A stretch of 36,193 bases of DNA from a virus. Position numbers and translations under genes: made by a program. Location of the stretch: positions 1 to 36,193 of the IMG/VR virus record IMGVR_UViG_3300036985_001010; one strand, given 5' to 3'. The notes under the pieces are model-generated. The model ran no database searches. It was not told the DNA's origin and was given only the letters and a program-made list of their open reading frames with translations. Shown one piece after another: positions 7,941 through 15,660 of the stretch; position 1 is the first letter of the stretch, and each line of letters opens with the position of its first letter.

Positions 7941-8795
7941 TTACTTGGCTCCCATCGACAGCGTTAATGCTTGTCTGTAATCTATGGTTATTTCATCACC
8001 CACAATACCACCTTTACAGCCGGAAAGCACCTGTGTTGAAAACAGATAAATATCGTCTTTGTCGTCCTTGAACATGACGGCGTTTGGCTTGCTAGAGTGG
8101 TTTGTAAATCGTCCTACTGGCGTTCGCTTGTCGTTGATGCGGGCGGGCGCAATAAGTTCGTGCGCCGCGATGTCGCCAGTAGCAAAGACGCCTTTACCGT
8201 GGATGCGCGACGGCGCGATCTGCATCTTGTAGCTTCCAAGCGGCATGGGTATCTGGTCGCCCTCATACTCTGAGATAGCCGTAACGATCTCCGGGGCAAA
8301 CCCAAATTCTTCTATAGCCTTTGCGAAATCCTCGTGGTCTGCCGTGTGATCGTAAGCTATCAGAAGTGTACGCGCCTGTTGGGCGTCTTGTGATGCTACG
8401 CTCTTGTCAAGCAGCCGCGTTTCCAGCGCGGCTACATCCGTTTCATTTGCCGCATAGACATTCTGCCAGCGAACTGTTTCGTGAATATACGCGATCTTGC
8501 GCCCTGCTGGCGCAATGAATGTCTGCGGCGCAACCAACTCAGTATAAGTTCCGTCTGAATTTATGAGTGTAAGACGGCCTTCGGCCATTATGTTGAGGTG
8601 CGGAAATTTCTGGCGATGTCCGATGACGCAAGCACCGGCAGGCATGACCACTTCACGGATATACACGCCGGGGCCAAAGTGATGGGTAAGGGGGCAGTCA
8701 ACCTGTTCCTCACGCAGAAAGGCAATCTCCAGCTTTCCGACATCTTCGTCGGTGAACGTCTTGCCTACAACTGGCGACATATCGACAGTCAGCAT
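7941..8795 (-). CDS. Cupin-SET fusion: putative protein-lysine methyltransferase
   Basis: This 284-aa protein has two recognisable parts. Residues about 38-118 look like a cupin barrel: GHRQKFPHLNIMAEG (59-73) with H60 and H66, then APAGRKIAYIH (95-105) and N112. Residues about 190-275 carry the SET domain signatures: SRIHGKGVFATGDI (196-209), the SAM-binding and pseudoknot motif GRFTNHSSKPNA (228-239), and GDEITIDYR (266-274) with the likely catalytic Y273. SET proteins transfer methyl from SAM to lysine. The gene lies among tail and ejection genes and overlaps its upstream neighbour (TGATG), so a virion-protein or host target is possible. The SET call is strong, the cupin call moderate and the substrate unknown. 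Confidence 0.83.
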   Translation of the reverse strand: MLTVDMSPVVGKTFTDEDVGKLEIAFLREEQVDCPLTHHFGPGVYIREVVMPAGACVIGHRQKFPHLNIMAEGRLTLINSDGTYTELVAPQTFIAPAGRKIAYIHETVRWQNVYAANETDVAALETRLLDKSVASQDAQQARTLLIAYDHTADHEDFAKAIEEFGFAPEIVTAISEYEGDQIPMPLGSYKMQIAPSRIHGKGVFATGDIAAHELIAPARINDKRTPVGRFTNHSSKPNAVMFKDDKDDIYLFSTQVLSGCKGGIVGDEITIDYRQALTLSMGAK

Positions 8796-9130
8796 CAGCT
8801 TACCAAACGGCCCGACGCGCGAATGTTGATAGCCGACGCCGTGCCAGCGATGGTGGAGATGAAGCCATTGTTCGGCAGCACTTGACCCACCAGTTCTGGA
8901 AACGTGTACGTCTCAGCCGCCTGAAGCGTCTTGGTCTTGACGATCAAGTTGTCGTTGCCTGCCGTGCCTGCCGACGACACGAGGTTAACGCTGATCGTTG
9001 CGGGCGACGCCGAGTAGTTCGTAGCCGTAAACTTGTCGATGATCGTCTGCACACCCGTCGAGATGTACTGCGTAACTTGCGTGGCTTCGGCGGTCTTGGC
9101 CGGAATGATGTTGCTGATATATACGGCCAT
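8795..9130 (-). CDS. Small virion-associated protein, 111 aa
   Basis: I do not recognise an enzyme family. The protein is Thr/Ser/Ala-rich with alternating hydrophobics (ATISVNLVSSAG, NDNLIVKTKTLQAAETYTF), predicted as a beta sandwich. Similar short proteins are common next to podoviral tail fibres. AAGGACAGAAC precedes the ATG. Its TGA overlaps the ATG of the cupin-SET gene, suggesting coupled expression. It may be a minor structural or fibre-associated protein. Confidence 0.6.
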   Translation of the reverse strand: MAVYISNIIPAKTAEATQVTQYISTGVQTIIDKFTATNYSASPATISVNLVSSAGTAGNDNLIVKTKTLQAAETYTFPELVGQVLPNNGFISTIAGTASAINIRASGRLVS

Positions 9131-9139
9131 GTTCTGTCC

Positions 9140-10741
9140 TTATATCGAGGTAACTGTTTGCCATGCCGCGCCGCTGTAAACGCACAACTTGGCTAATGTC
9201 GTATCGAATACCATTAATCCTGCGGCTGGGCTAGTGATGGCGTTCTTCTGCGTCGTCGTCATGTTGGGCATACGAACGCCCTTGGTCGTGGATTGCACAT
9301 CCAGAATGGCGGACGCGTTTGCGGTAGCACCGATGCCCACATTGCCATTATTATCAATTCGTGCGCGCTCAGTCGGTGTTGCGCCGGTCTTAAAGACAAT
9401 CGTGCCAAGCCCGTCTGCACCCTTGGCCGACATTGTAAGGGTGCGGTTGTCGCTGTCCATATACATCCCAAGTTCGTAGGATGTGGAGAACTTTGACCCA
9501 ATAAACTTTGTGGACGCTGCGGCCCACGTAGTGAGAACGTCTCCGGTGACTTCTAACTTCGCGCCGGGAGCGGTGTTGCCGATACCGACGTTCGTTCCTG
9601 TGTCGTATACTACCGACGTTAGAACCGGAGACGTGGTGTTGCCTTTGACAAGATAGCCGGAACTAAGCGTGGCCACCCCCGTCCCGCCATTAGCAACCGG
9701 CAACGTGCCGCTGACGTGCGTTGTAAGGCCAATCTTACCGTAAAGCGGAGCGACACCGACGCCACCAGAGATGATCGCGTTTCCGGTAGCGACATCTGCC
9801 AGCTTAGACAGCGCCGTGGTGGTGGAGGCATAGAGAAGGTCGCCGACTGCGTAGACGGATTGTCCCGTGCCGCCGTTGACGGCAGGAAGGACGCCGCTGA
9901 CTTGCGTTGTCAGCGAAACGCCAGAGAGAGTGCCGCCGAGCGTCAAATTTCCCGTGGTGGTAACTGTGCCGGTCAGCGTGATACCATTGACCGTGCCTGT
10001 GCCACCTACAGATGTGACCGAGCCAGAACCTTTGTTATTGAATGTCGTCCAGTCCGTGCTGGTCAAATAGCCGTTAACTGAAGTTGTAGCCGCCGCCATG
10101 CTGATTGCTGGCGTAGACCCGCCACTAGATACGACAGGCGCGGTGCCAGTGACGCTGGTTACGGTGCCTGTGGTCGGCGTTGTCCATGTCGGCGCGCCTG
10201 CTCCGGCGGATGTCAGGACTTGGCCCGACGTCCCTACCGCACTGAACGCGTAGGCCGTACCAGTGCCGTAGGACACCGCGCCTGCCGTAGCCGTAGCGGT
10301 GCCGTTCGTACCGCCGTTAGCAATGCCCAGCGTACCGCCCAGCGTGAACGTGCCGCTAGTCGTTATCGGTGATCCGGTGAACGTAAGGCCCGTGGTGCCG
10401 CCAGACGCGCCGACGCTCGTAACTGTCCCAAACAGCGATGGCGGCGCGACTAGTACGTCGTTCTGAAACGTATAGAACTGGCTTGCAAGCGACGCCGTAA
10501 ACGTATTGCTGTCTGGCGCTGCGTTCTGCTCGTGCGCTATTTCTTCTAGCATCTGGCTATAAGATGCCAGCAAGGAGTTGCTGTCTGCTACTAGTGACGC
10601 CTCTTGCTGAGTAACTTCAGTGGCGCTGCGTAGCGACAGAAAGAACCTGTACCATTCACGGCTGATCGCTCCCGTGCGGTCGTCAATAAGCGCGACGCGC
10701 GGCGGGGTAATCTGTGTCGGATTGGCGGGCGCTACAGCCAT
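9140..10741 (-). CDS. Tail fibre protein with GTVTSV-type beta repeats
   Basis: This 533-aa protein is a probable trimeric receptor-binding fibre. Residues 1-100 hold an N-terminal block seen in many phage fibres (ISREWYRFFLSL) and a short helix, probably the virion attachment part. About 105-400 is built from Gly/Thr/Val repeats (GTVTSVGASGG, GTVTSVTGTAP, SGSVTSVGGTG; ANGGTNG, VNGGTGQ, ANGGTGV). The C-terminus has NVGIGNTAPGAKLEV and GVRMPNMTTTQKNAI, common in fibre tips. No intramolecular chaperone is evident. The start shares a base with the TAA of the gp10-like gene (TAATG). Confidence 0.82.
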   Translation of the reverse strand: MAVAPANPTQITPPRVALIDDRTGAISREWYRFFLSLRSATEVTQQEASLVADSNSLLASYSQMLEEIAHEQNAAPDSNTFTASLASQFYTFQNDVLVAPPSLFGTVTSVGASGGTTGLTFTGSPITTSGTFTLGGTLGIANGGTNGTATATAGAVSYGTGTAYAFSAVGTSGQVLTSAGAGAPTWTTPTTGTVTSVTGTAPVVSSGGSTPAISMAAATTSVNGYLTSTDWTTFNNKGSGSVTSVGGTGTVNGITLTGTVTTTGNLTLGGTLSGVSLTTQVSGVLPAVNGGTGQSVYAVGDLLYASTTTALSKLADVATGNAIISGGVGVAPLYGKIGLTTHVSGTLPVANGGTGVATLSSGYLVKGNTTSPVLTSVVYDTGTNVGIGNTAPGAKLEVTGDVLTTWAAASTKFIGSKFSTSYELGMYMDSDNRTLTMSAKGADGLGTIVFKTGATPTERARIDNNGNVGIGATANASAILDVQSTTKGVRMPNMTTTQKNAITSPAAGLMVFDTTLAKLCVYSGAAWQTVTSI

Positions 10742-12183
10742 TAGGCACGGGTTCCACTGAGGAGAAGTTCCGCGCCCATGACATACACGCGCACGGGGTC
10801 TGTACCAGACACCTCGTAAACGCGATCACGGATTTTCATGGTCGCGCCGAGACGCCGCCAGATGGTGCGCTTCCCGTAATGGCCTATCTTGCCCATCGAC
10901 TTCCAGTGTTCATTTGACCAAGTATGACCGCCATCGTCGGACCATCGCAGCATCACTTCAGCGTCGCTGCCCTGCCCCGTGTTCAGGCCGACGCCGGTTT
11001 CGCAATCCAGTTGTAGCGAGTGCTGAACCGTGCGTGTGAGTGTGTTGGCTCCGGTTGGCAGCGCCCGCCACGAGCGCAGCCATTTCTGCGGCTGTCCGTT
11101 GTCGGCGTAGACATCCAGATCAAACGTGTAGATATTGCCGTTTTCATAGTCGCCTACGATGATGTTGCTTTCAAAGTTGCACATGTTGTCCGCGCGATGG
11201 CGGGTGAACGCGCCGGTCGTAAGCGACGCGCGTTCATGCCAAGCGCCAGTAGCCACGTCAAACACCCACGTCGTGTCGGCGCTAGGGAAATTCAGAACGT
11301 AGAAGCTGTGGCCGTCCTGCTGATAGGTGTAGCCGGTAGCGTCCGATATATCGGAGTATTGCTGAAGCTGCCATTCAATAGCGTGGGTCGAGATGCGCTG
11401 GCCGATATAGCCTGACGCGCGGTAAACCATACCCTGCCCACGCGGGTCACGTCCCAGCCAGTAAATCTGGTTATCCATCTTGGCGATGGAGTAGGGCGAC
11501 GCGCAGCCAAGTTCGTTGAACGCACCTTGAATACGGTCCAGCGGAAAGTCTAGGTTGCCGGAGTTATACCAAACTTCGGTCGTGTCGGTGCCAAATACCC
11601 ATAGTTCGCGGTGATCGACAAACACAGCCACAACGCCGTCGGGTGAACCTTCGGCGCTGGCAAATTCCAATGGGTCGATGCTGGTGCCGTCCAAGAGCGA
11701 TGTCACCCAAATCTTCTGGCTGTTCGGTTCGTTGAACACGAAGTAGCCGTCCAGATACGCCACAGCGACCGCGCCGGGGAAGTCTGGGTCCATGATAGGG
11801 CCAAACGCGCCGGTCGTTTCGTTGTAGATATAGCCAGTGGGGTTGCAGGCGATGAAAAGCTGCGTCCCGTTGTCAGCGATAGAAACTGGCCCAGTGCCGT
11901 TAATCGCGCCGATAAGCTGCGGTGTGCTGTTGATACCGTCCAGCTTGTAAAACTCATTGCCCGACGCGACGTAGAAATCCTTCCCGTTCGTCTGGTGCGA
12001 CCATAGCCCGCGAATGGGGCCGGTGCCGACAGTCTGCAAGAACTTCAGCCCCGGCGCACGTTGAAGGAATGCGGGTTCCTTGCCGCCTTCGGGGACAATC
12101 TCTGGAAACAGATTGACCATACGGTTGTCGGCAGCGTTGACGCTGCGCGCGACATACGCCGACCCAAGTATCGGCGACTTCAT
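10741..12183 (-). CDS. P22 gp10-like packaged-DNA stabilisation / tail hub protein
   Basis: This 480-aa protein corresponds in order and size to P22 gp10 (472 aa), which caps the gp4 ring after packaging and holds DNA in the head. It opens with SAYVARSVNAADNRMVNLFPE, continues with repeated beta-propeller-like blades (RELWVFGTDTTEVWYNSG; GHSFYVLNFPSADTTWVFD) and has VMLRWSDDGGHTWSNEHW near the end, all typical of gp10-type proteins. It lies directly after the gp4-like gene with a TGATG overlap, as in P22. Confidence 0.85.
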   Translation of the reverse strand: MKSPILGSAYVARSVNAADNRMVNLFPEIVPEGGKEPAFLQRAPGLKFLQTVGTGPIRGLWSHQTNGKDFYVASGNEFYKLDGINSTPQLIGAINGTGPVSIADNGTQLFIACNPTGYIYNETTGAFGPIMDPDFPGAVAVAYLDGYFVFNEPNSQKIWVTSLLDGTSIDPLEFASAEGSPDGVVAVFVDHRELWVFGTDTTEVWYNSGNLDFPLDRIQGAFNELGCASPYSIAKMDNQIYWLGRDPRGQGMVYRASGYIGQRISTHAIEWQLQQYSDISDATGYTYQQDGHSFYVLNFPSADTTWVFDVATGAWHERASLTTGAFTRHRADNMCNFESNIIVGDYENGNIYTFDLDVYADNGQPQKWLRSWRALPTGANTLTRTVQHSLQLDCETGVGLNTGQGSDAEVMLRWSDDGGHTWSNEHWKSMGKIGHYGKRTIWRRLGATMKIRDRVYEVSGTDPVRVYVMGAELLLSGTRA

Positions 12184-12893
12184 CAGAAATTGCCCGCAAA
12201 GATATTATACCGCTGGCGTGTTGCAATCAGGCTATACGGCATGGACATGATGTCTTCGGGGTTGTTGATGCGCTTCAGATCGCGCTTGCTTGCCATGGCT
12301 ATACGCATGACTTGCGGCGATGGTTCCACACCAAATTCAGGTGCCATCTCGCAAGCCAGACAATAGCGGAAAGCCCGCAGATAGCCGGGAGGAAATGACA
12401 AGACCGTAGCGAGCGTAGCTGGCTGGGACAGTTCGTCAACCGAAATGAAATGCCATTCCAGATCACGCAGCGGGCGCGGGTAGACATACATTTCGATGTC
12501 TGGATAATTCATGTTTACCCAGATGACTTGCGGAAACGTAGACGTGACCGTCTTGACCGCGATGCCATCATACTGCTGCTGATTGATGATCTTGATGCCG
12601 TAGCTGACACCCGTGCCGGGGTCTTTGAAATAGGTGCTGTCATCCAGCAAGATAGGGCGGTTGCCGATGAAGTCCCCGGAAGGGCCAAGGGTGCGGCTGA
12701 TAAGGCCCGACGGCCATGTGAACACCTGATCTTGCGTGGAGAACACCGAAAGACGTTCGGTACTCCAGCTATCTATCATCTGGTTCATGGCATTGAGTGC
12801 GTCCTGCGACGTTTCCGCCGAGGGAACCTCGCCTTCGGCCAGCACACCCAGAAGCCGGAGTGACCCGTTAATGATGTCGCCAGCCGTTGCCAT
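12183..12893 (-). CDS. P22 gp4-like head-tail adaptor (tail accessory factor)
   Basis: This 236-aa protein is the probable ring that binds under the portal after packaging. The N-terminus, MATAGDIINGSLRLLGVLAEGE, followed by ALNAMNQMIDSWSTERL, is the pattern of P22 gp4-type proteins. It is longer than gp4 (166 aa). RBS AGGAAG precedes the ATG, and the end overlaps the gp10-like start. P22 gp4 also has reported muramidase activity; I see no clear catalytic motif here. Confidence 0.8.
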   Translation of the reverse strand: MATAGDIINGSLRLLGVLAEGEVPSAETSQDALNAMNQMIDSWSTERLSVFSTQDQVFTWPSGLISRTLGPSGDFIGNRPILLDDSTYFKDPGTGVSYGIKIINQQQYDGIAVKTVTSTFPQVIWVNMNYPDIEMYVYPRPLRDLEWHFISVDELSQPATLATVLSFPPGYLRAFRYCLACEMAPEFGVEPSPQVMRIAMASKRDLKRINNPEDIMSMPYSLIATRQRYNIFAGNF

Positions 12894-12896
12894 TGC

Positions 12897-13082
12897 TTAT
12901 TCTTCCTGCTTGACGCGGGGGCGTCCACGTCCGCGAGACGCCAGAGCATTGCCGATTGACGCAGCCGCTGGTGCTTCTGGATCATAGCGCATCCAGCCGC
13001 TCATTTCATCATAAATCGCTTCGGCGTCGCTGATAGCGACTTTGGCCCCATGAACGGGATGCGTCATGTAGATGACAGCCAT
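12897..13082 (-). CDS. Small 61-aa protein with AT-hook-like C-terminus
   Basis: I do not recognise this protein. The first half is mixed (MTHPVHGAKVAISDAEAIYDE). The C-terminus reads ASRGRGRPRVKQEE, which contains the AT-hook core RGRP flanked by basic residues. Short proteins of this kind often lie between coat and head-completion genes in podoviruses. It begins after a terminator-like hairpin, with AAGG and a T-run before the ATG. DNA contact inside the head is an inference from the RGRP motif. Confidence 0.6.
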   Translation of the reverse strand: MAVIYMTHPVHGAKVAISDAEAIYDEMSGWMRYDPEAPAAASIGNALASRGRGRPRVKQEE

Positions 13083-13090
13083 AAAAAACC

Positions 13091-13123
13091 TTGAAAAAGC
13101 TGCCCCGGCCTAAGCCGGGGCAG
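13091..13123 (-). terminator. Rho-independent terminator below the small virion gene
   Basis: A perfect 10-bp stem, CTGCCCCGGC (13100-13109) and GCCGGGGCAG (13114-13123), has a 4-nt loop. On the minus strand it is followed by CTTTTTC. It lies between the stop at 13129 and the start at 13082. The U-run is short, so read-through to the gp4/gp10 genes is likely. Confidence 0.8.
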
Positions 13124-13128
13124 ACCTA

Positions 13129-13524
13129 TTAACCCGCGATGCGATACAGGTTGTATGTGCCGTCGCCGGTCTTGACGGCGCGGAATGCAACGCTGCGTGA
13201 AGCAACGCCGAGGCCAACGCCAACAAGCGTCCAGCCGGTGCCAACCGTGATGGTAGGAACGCCCGTGCTGGTTGCGATAAGCGAAACATCAAACGACGAG
13301 CCAACGCGGGCGTTGCTGAACGCAGCGTCCGTGAGTGCAGCCGTTGGCAACACAAGGTTAGCCGTGCTTGCCGACGTGTAGACGACGAGACCGCCCGCCA
13401 GATCGCCAACCGTCAGAGTTACGCCAGCAGTGTAAGCAGTCGGAATAGCCGATGCTACAAAGAGAATGTCGTTAAGGTTGCCATCACCGACCTGATAGCC
13501 GCCTGTACCGTTTGCAATAGGCAT
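13129..13524 (-). CDS. Putative capsid decoration or minor head protein, 131 aa
   Basis: No firm family match. It is rich in Gly/Thr/Val/Ala with beta-type alternation (GVTLTVGDLAGGLVVYTSAS; TGVPTITVGTGWTLVGVG), as in small beta-sandwich head or fibre proteins. A strong RBS (AGGAG) precedes the ATG. It lies directly after the coat gene and is bracketed by two terminator hairpins, so its dose is set separately from its neighbours. Decoration protein is the likeliest role by position; a fibre-associated protein is the alternative. Confidence 0.65.
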   Translation of the reverse strand: MPIANGTGGYQVGDGNLNDILFVASAIPTAYTAGVTLTVGDLAGGLVVYTSASTANLVLPTAALTDAAFSNARVGSSFDVSLIATSTGVPTITVGTGWTLVGVGLGVASRSVAFRAVKTGDGTYNLYRIAG

Positions 13525-13539
13525 GAAAAAATCTCCTGT

Positions 13540-13570
13540 AAAAAGGTGGCCCCCGGATCACCGGGGGCCA
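13540..13570 (-). terminator. Rho-independent terminator after the coat gene
   Basis: A perfect 10-bp stem, TGGCCCCCGG (13547-13556) and CCGGGGGCCA (13561-13570), has loop ATCA. On the minus strand it is followed by CC then a run of T (13540-13544). It lies 9 nt past the coat stop at 13579. A leaky terminator here would keep coat mRNA in excess over downstream genes. Confidence 0.85.
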
Positions 13571-13578
13571 GTTTTGGA

Positions 13579-14778
13579 TTAACCCCAGATACGGCAGGCC
13601 ATCTGCGGACGGATTGCGCTGTAGCCGTACAGAACGTCGATGCGGCAAGGGAGCCGGTCGTTGTTGATGTCGTACTGACGCACAATGCGAAGCGAGATGC
13701 CGTTGTGGACCTGACGCGAGGCCATATCAACGCCCTGTGGGAGCAGAAGATCGGCGGTTGCGAAGGTGATGGCGTCCTTGTGGTAGACAAGGTTCTGCGC
13801 GTACTGCGAAGAAGCTGCACCGACGAACACGACTGCCTTGGCGTTAGCAGGCAGGGAGTTGACGGTAGCCAGCGCGTGAGCAGCCGAGTAGATCGCAGCC
13901 ACGGTCACGGTAGCAGTCGTGGTTGCGGTCGAGGAGGCCACAACGACGAACTGGAACAGCGAGCCGGTGCTTTCACGGGTCTGCGGGTTGACTGCGAAGC
14001 AGTCAGCAATCGTGAACACATCGCCGGGGACGAGGGTTTCACCAGAGCCAACAGTCAGCGACAGCGTGGTAGCGCCTTCCGACGTGATGGCGGCAGCGGT
14101 AACAGTGCCAGTAGCGGCGCGTGTGCCGGTCGTGAACTGCTTGATCGACTGCGACATGTTGATTTCGTCGTAGCCAAGGACGCCCGTACCCATCATGCCG
14201 TTGCGGAACTGCTTGCTGATGGTATCCGTTGGGTTGAACAAGCCCTTCATGCCTTCGACCAAACCAGCGTTTGCGGCTGGGTTGACGGTAGCATAACGCG
14301 GCGACATCACAGCGGCGTTCTCGTTCAGCTTCTGCTGCGCGGCCAAAAGGACTGCGGAGGTCGAAGGCGTGGTGCCGGGGGTGCCGACCGAGTTACCGAT
14401 GCTCTTGAATGCGTTTGCAACATCTGCGTCGATGCTGGAAGCAAGCTGCGAGATACGTGGCTTGAGAACGCGTTCGGCGAAGTCGTCCAACTGCATCGTC
14501 AGTTCGGCAGTCGTGAAGTTCACGCCGATGTGCTTCTGGTTAGAAACGCTCAGGGTCGTGAACTGCTCGTTGTCGTCCTGAACCTGAAGGGCAGCGCCGT
14601 CTGTGACGAGAGCGCGATCCGGCAGACGAATGCGGAGGGTCGAACCGATTTTAGCACCTTCGACAGCAAAGCTGTCATCGTACTGGCGGTTGACGTTGCG
14701 TGTGAGTACGAGGTTGTTCTCCAGAATTTCCAGAGCCTTCCGCGTAATCATATCAATAGTAAGGATCGAGTTTGCCAT
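13579..14778 (-). CDS. Major capsid protein, P22 gp5-like
   Basis: This 399-aa protein is the probable coat subunit (HK97 fold). It opens with ILTIDMITRKALEILENNLV and NRQYDDSFAVEGAKIGSTLR, the characteristic N-terminus of the P22 coat family, followed by an ATELTMQLDDFAERVLKPR-like block (about residues 90-115). The middle (about 215-280) is Thr/Val-rich, in the place of the P22 insertion domain. The gene directly follows the scaffold gene and is followed by a strong terminator, as expected for the most abundant virion protein. Confidence 0.92.
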   Translation of the reverse strand: MANSILTIDMITRKALEILENNLVLTRNVNRQYDDSFAVEGAKIGSTLRIRLPDRALVTDGAALQVQDDNEQFTTLSVSNQKHIGVNFTTAELTMQLDDFAERVLKPRISQLASSIDADVANAFKSIGNSVGTPGTTPSTSAVLLAAQQKLNENAAVMSPRYATVNPAANAGLVEGMKGLFNPTDTISKQFRNGMMGTGVLGYDEINMSQSIKQFTTGTRAATGTVTAAAITSEGATTLSLTVGSGETLVPGDVFTIADCFAVNPQTRESTGSLFQFVVVASSTATTTATVTVAAIYSAAHALATVNSLPANAKAVVFVGAASSQYAQNLVYHKDAITFATADLLLPQGVDMASRQVHNGISLRIVRQYDINNDRLPCRIDVLYGYSAIRPQMACRIWG

Positions 14779-14793
14779 GAGTAAGTCCCAAAA

Positions 14794-15576
14794 TTAGCGG
14801 TTGCGTTGTGCCTCGGCCTTTTTGATCTGCCGCATCCGTTCCGCTTCGATCCATTCCGACGTACTCATTGATTTTGTCGAACGAGGGTCAGTGGTATCAT
14901 ACTGCGGCGATCCATTGGATCGTGATGTGACAGGTGCAATCGGAGCCGGGGCGGTTGAAGTCCGTCGGACTGGTGGGTTCGAAGTCAAAGAGGCTTCGAT
15001 CTTCCCAATCTCTTTAGCCTGCAAGAGTGGCACTAAACGAGCGATACGAGCAGCTTCTTTCGGATTGGAGCCAAGGAAGTACAAGACATCCGGGCCGTTG
15101 TCCGAAGATTGAATGCTTTGCGCCATCACTTCTGTGATCGGAAGGTTCTGATTGTACGCGACTTGCTCGAAGTCATCGTACTTATCGCGCGCCTGCTCCT
15201 CACGGTCCTGATAGGCACCCAGCATCTCAGCATGTTGTCTGGCGGTATCCCGCCGTTCCAACAACTCCACGGCTTTACGCTCTGCCAAGGCTTCGGCGTA
15301 ATCTTCAGTGGTGTTATAATCTCCCGGATAGACGACAGCATTTGACTGCTGTGGCGCACTGTCCGCGAAACGCTGCTGTTGCTCACGTTCCCATTTACGC
15401 TGTTCTCTTGCGAGACGCTTACCTACAACGGCGTCGAGTTCTTCCTGTGTGAAAGACTTTGGTTCGCCATGCTCGGCTTGCGTTTCCGGTGTCTCGTTTT
15501 CTACAGGCTGGATTGCTACCGTGGCTTCCAGTTCTGGCGCGGAGGCATCCGCTAATGTTGGGTCGTCTGTAGTCAT
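14794..15576 (-). CDS. Scaffolding protein
   Basis: This 260-aa acidic-then-basic protein is the probable internal scaffold for procapsid assembly. It has a disordered Glu/Pro-rich N-terminus, then long charged helices (EELDAVVGKRLAREQRKWER; AERKAVELLERRDTARQHAE). The C-terminus is basic (WIEAERMRQIKKAEAQRNR), as in P22-type scaffolds where a C-terminal helix-turn-helix binds coat. It sits immediately before the coat gene. RBS AGGAG precedes the ATG. No protease gene is seen nearby, consistent with a P22-like recyclable scaffold. Confidence 0.85.
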   Translation of the reverse strand: MTTDDPTLADASAPELEATVAIQPVENETPETQAEHGEPKSFTQEELDAVVGKRLAREQRKWEREQQQRFADSAPQQSNAVVYPGDYNTTEDYAEALAERKAVELLERRDTARQHAEMLGAYQDREEQARDKYDDFEQVAYNQNLPITEVMAQSIQSSDNGPDVLYFLGSNPKEAARIARLVPLLQAKEIGKIEASLTSNPPVRRTSTAPAPIAPVTSRSNGSPQYDTTDPRSTKSMSTSEWIEAERMRQIKKAEAQRNR

Positions 15577-15660
15577 GCATAACTCCTAAGAGTTCCCGGT
15601 AAACCTTGCCGGTACGGTTAACGGCCACACTACACCCTTAGATGCAGCATGGCAACAACA

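Noticed and set aside
13546-14784. 412-aa plus-strand ORF antisense to the coat gene
   Set aside because: It mirrors the coat reading frame in GC-rich DNA and has a low-complexity Arg/Gly/Val-rich product with no domain; the coat protein on the other strand is clear.
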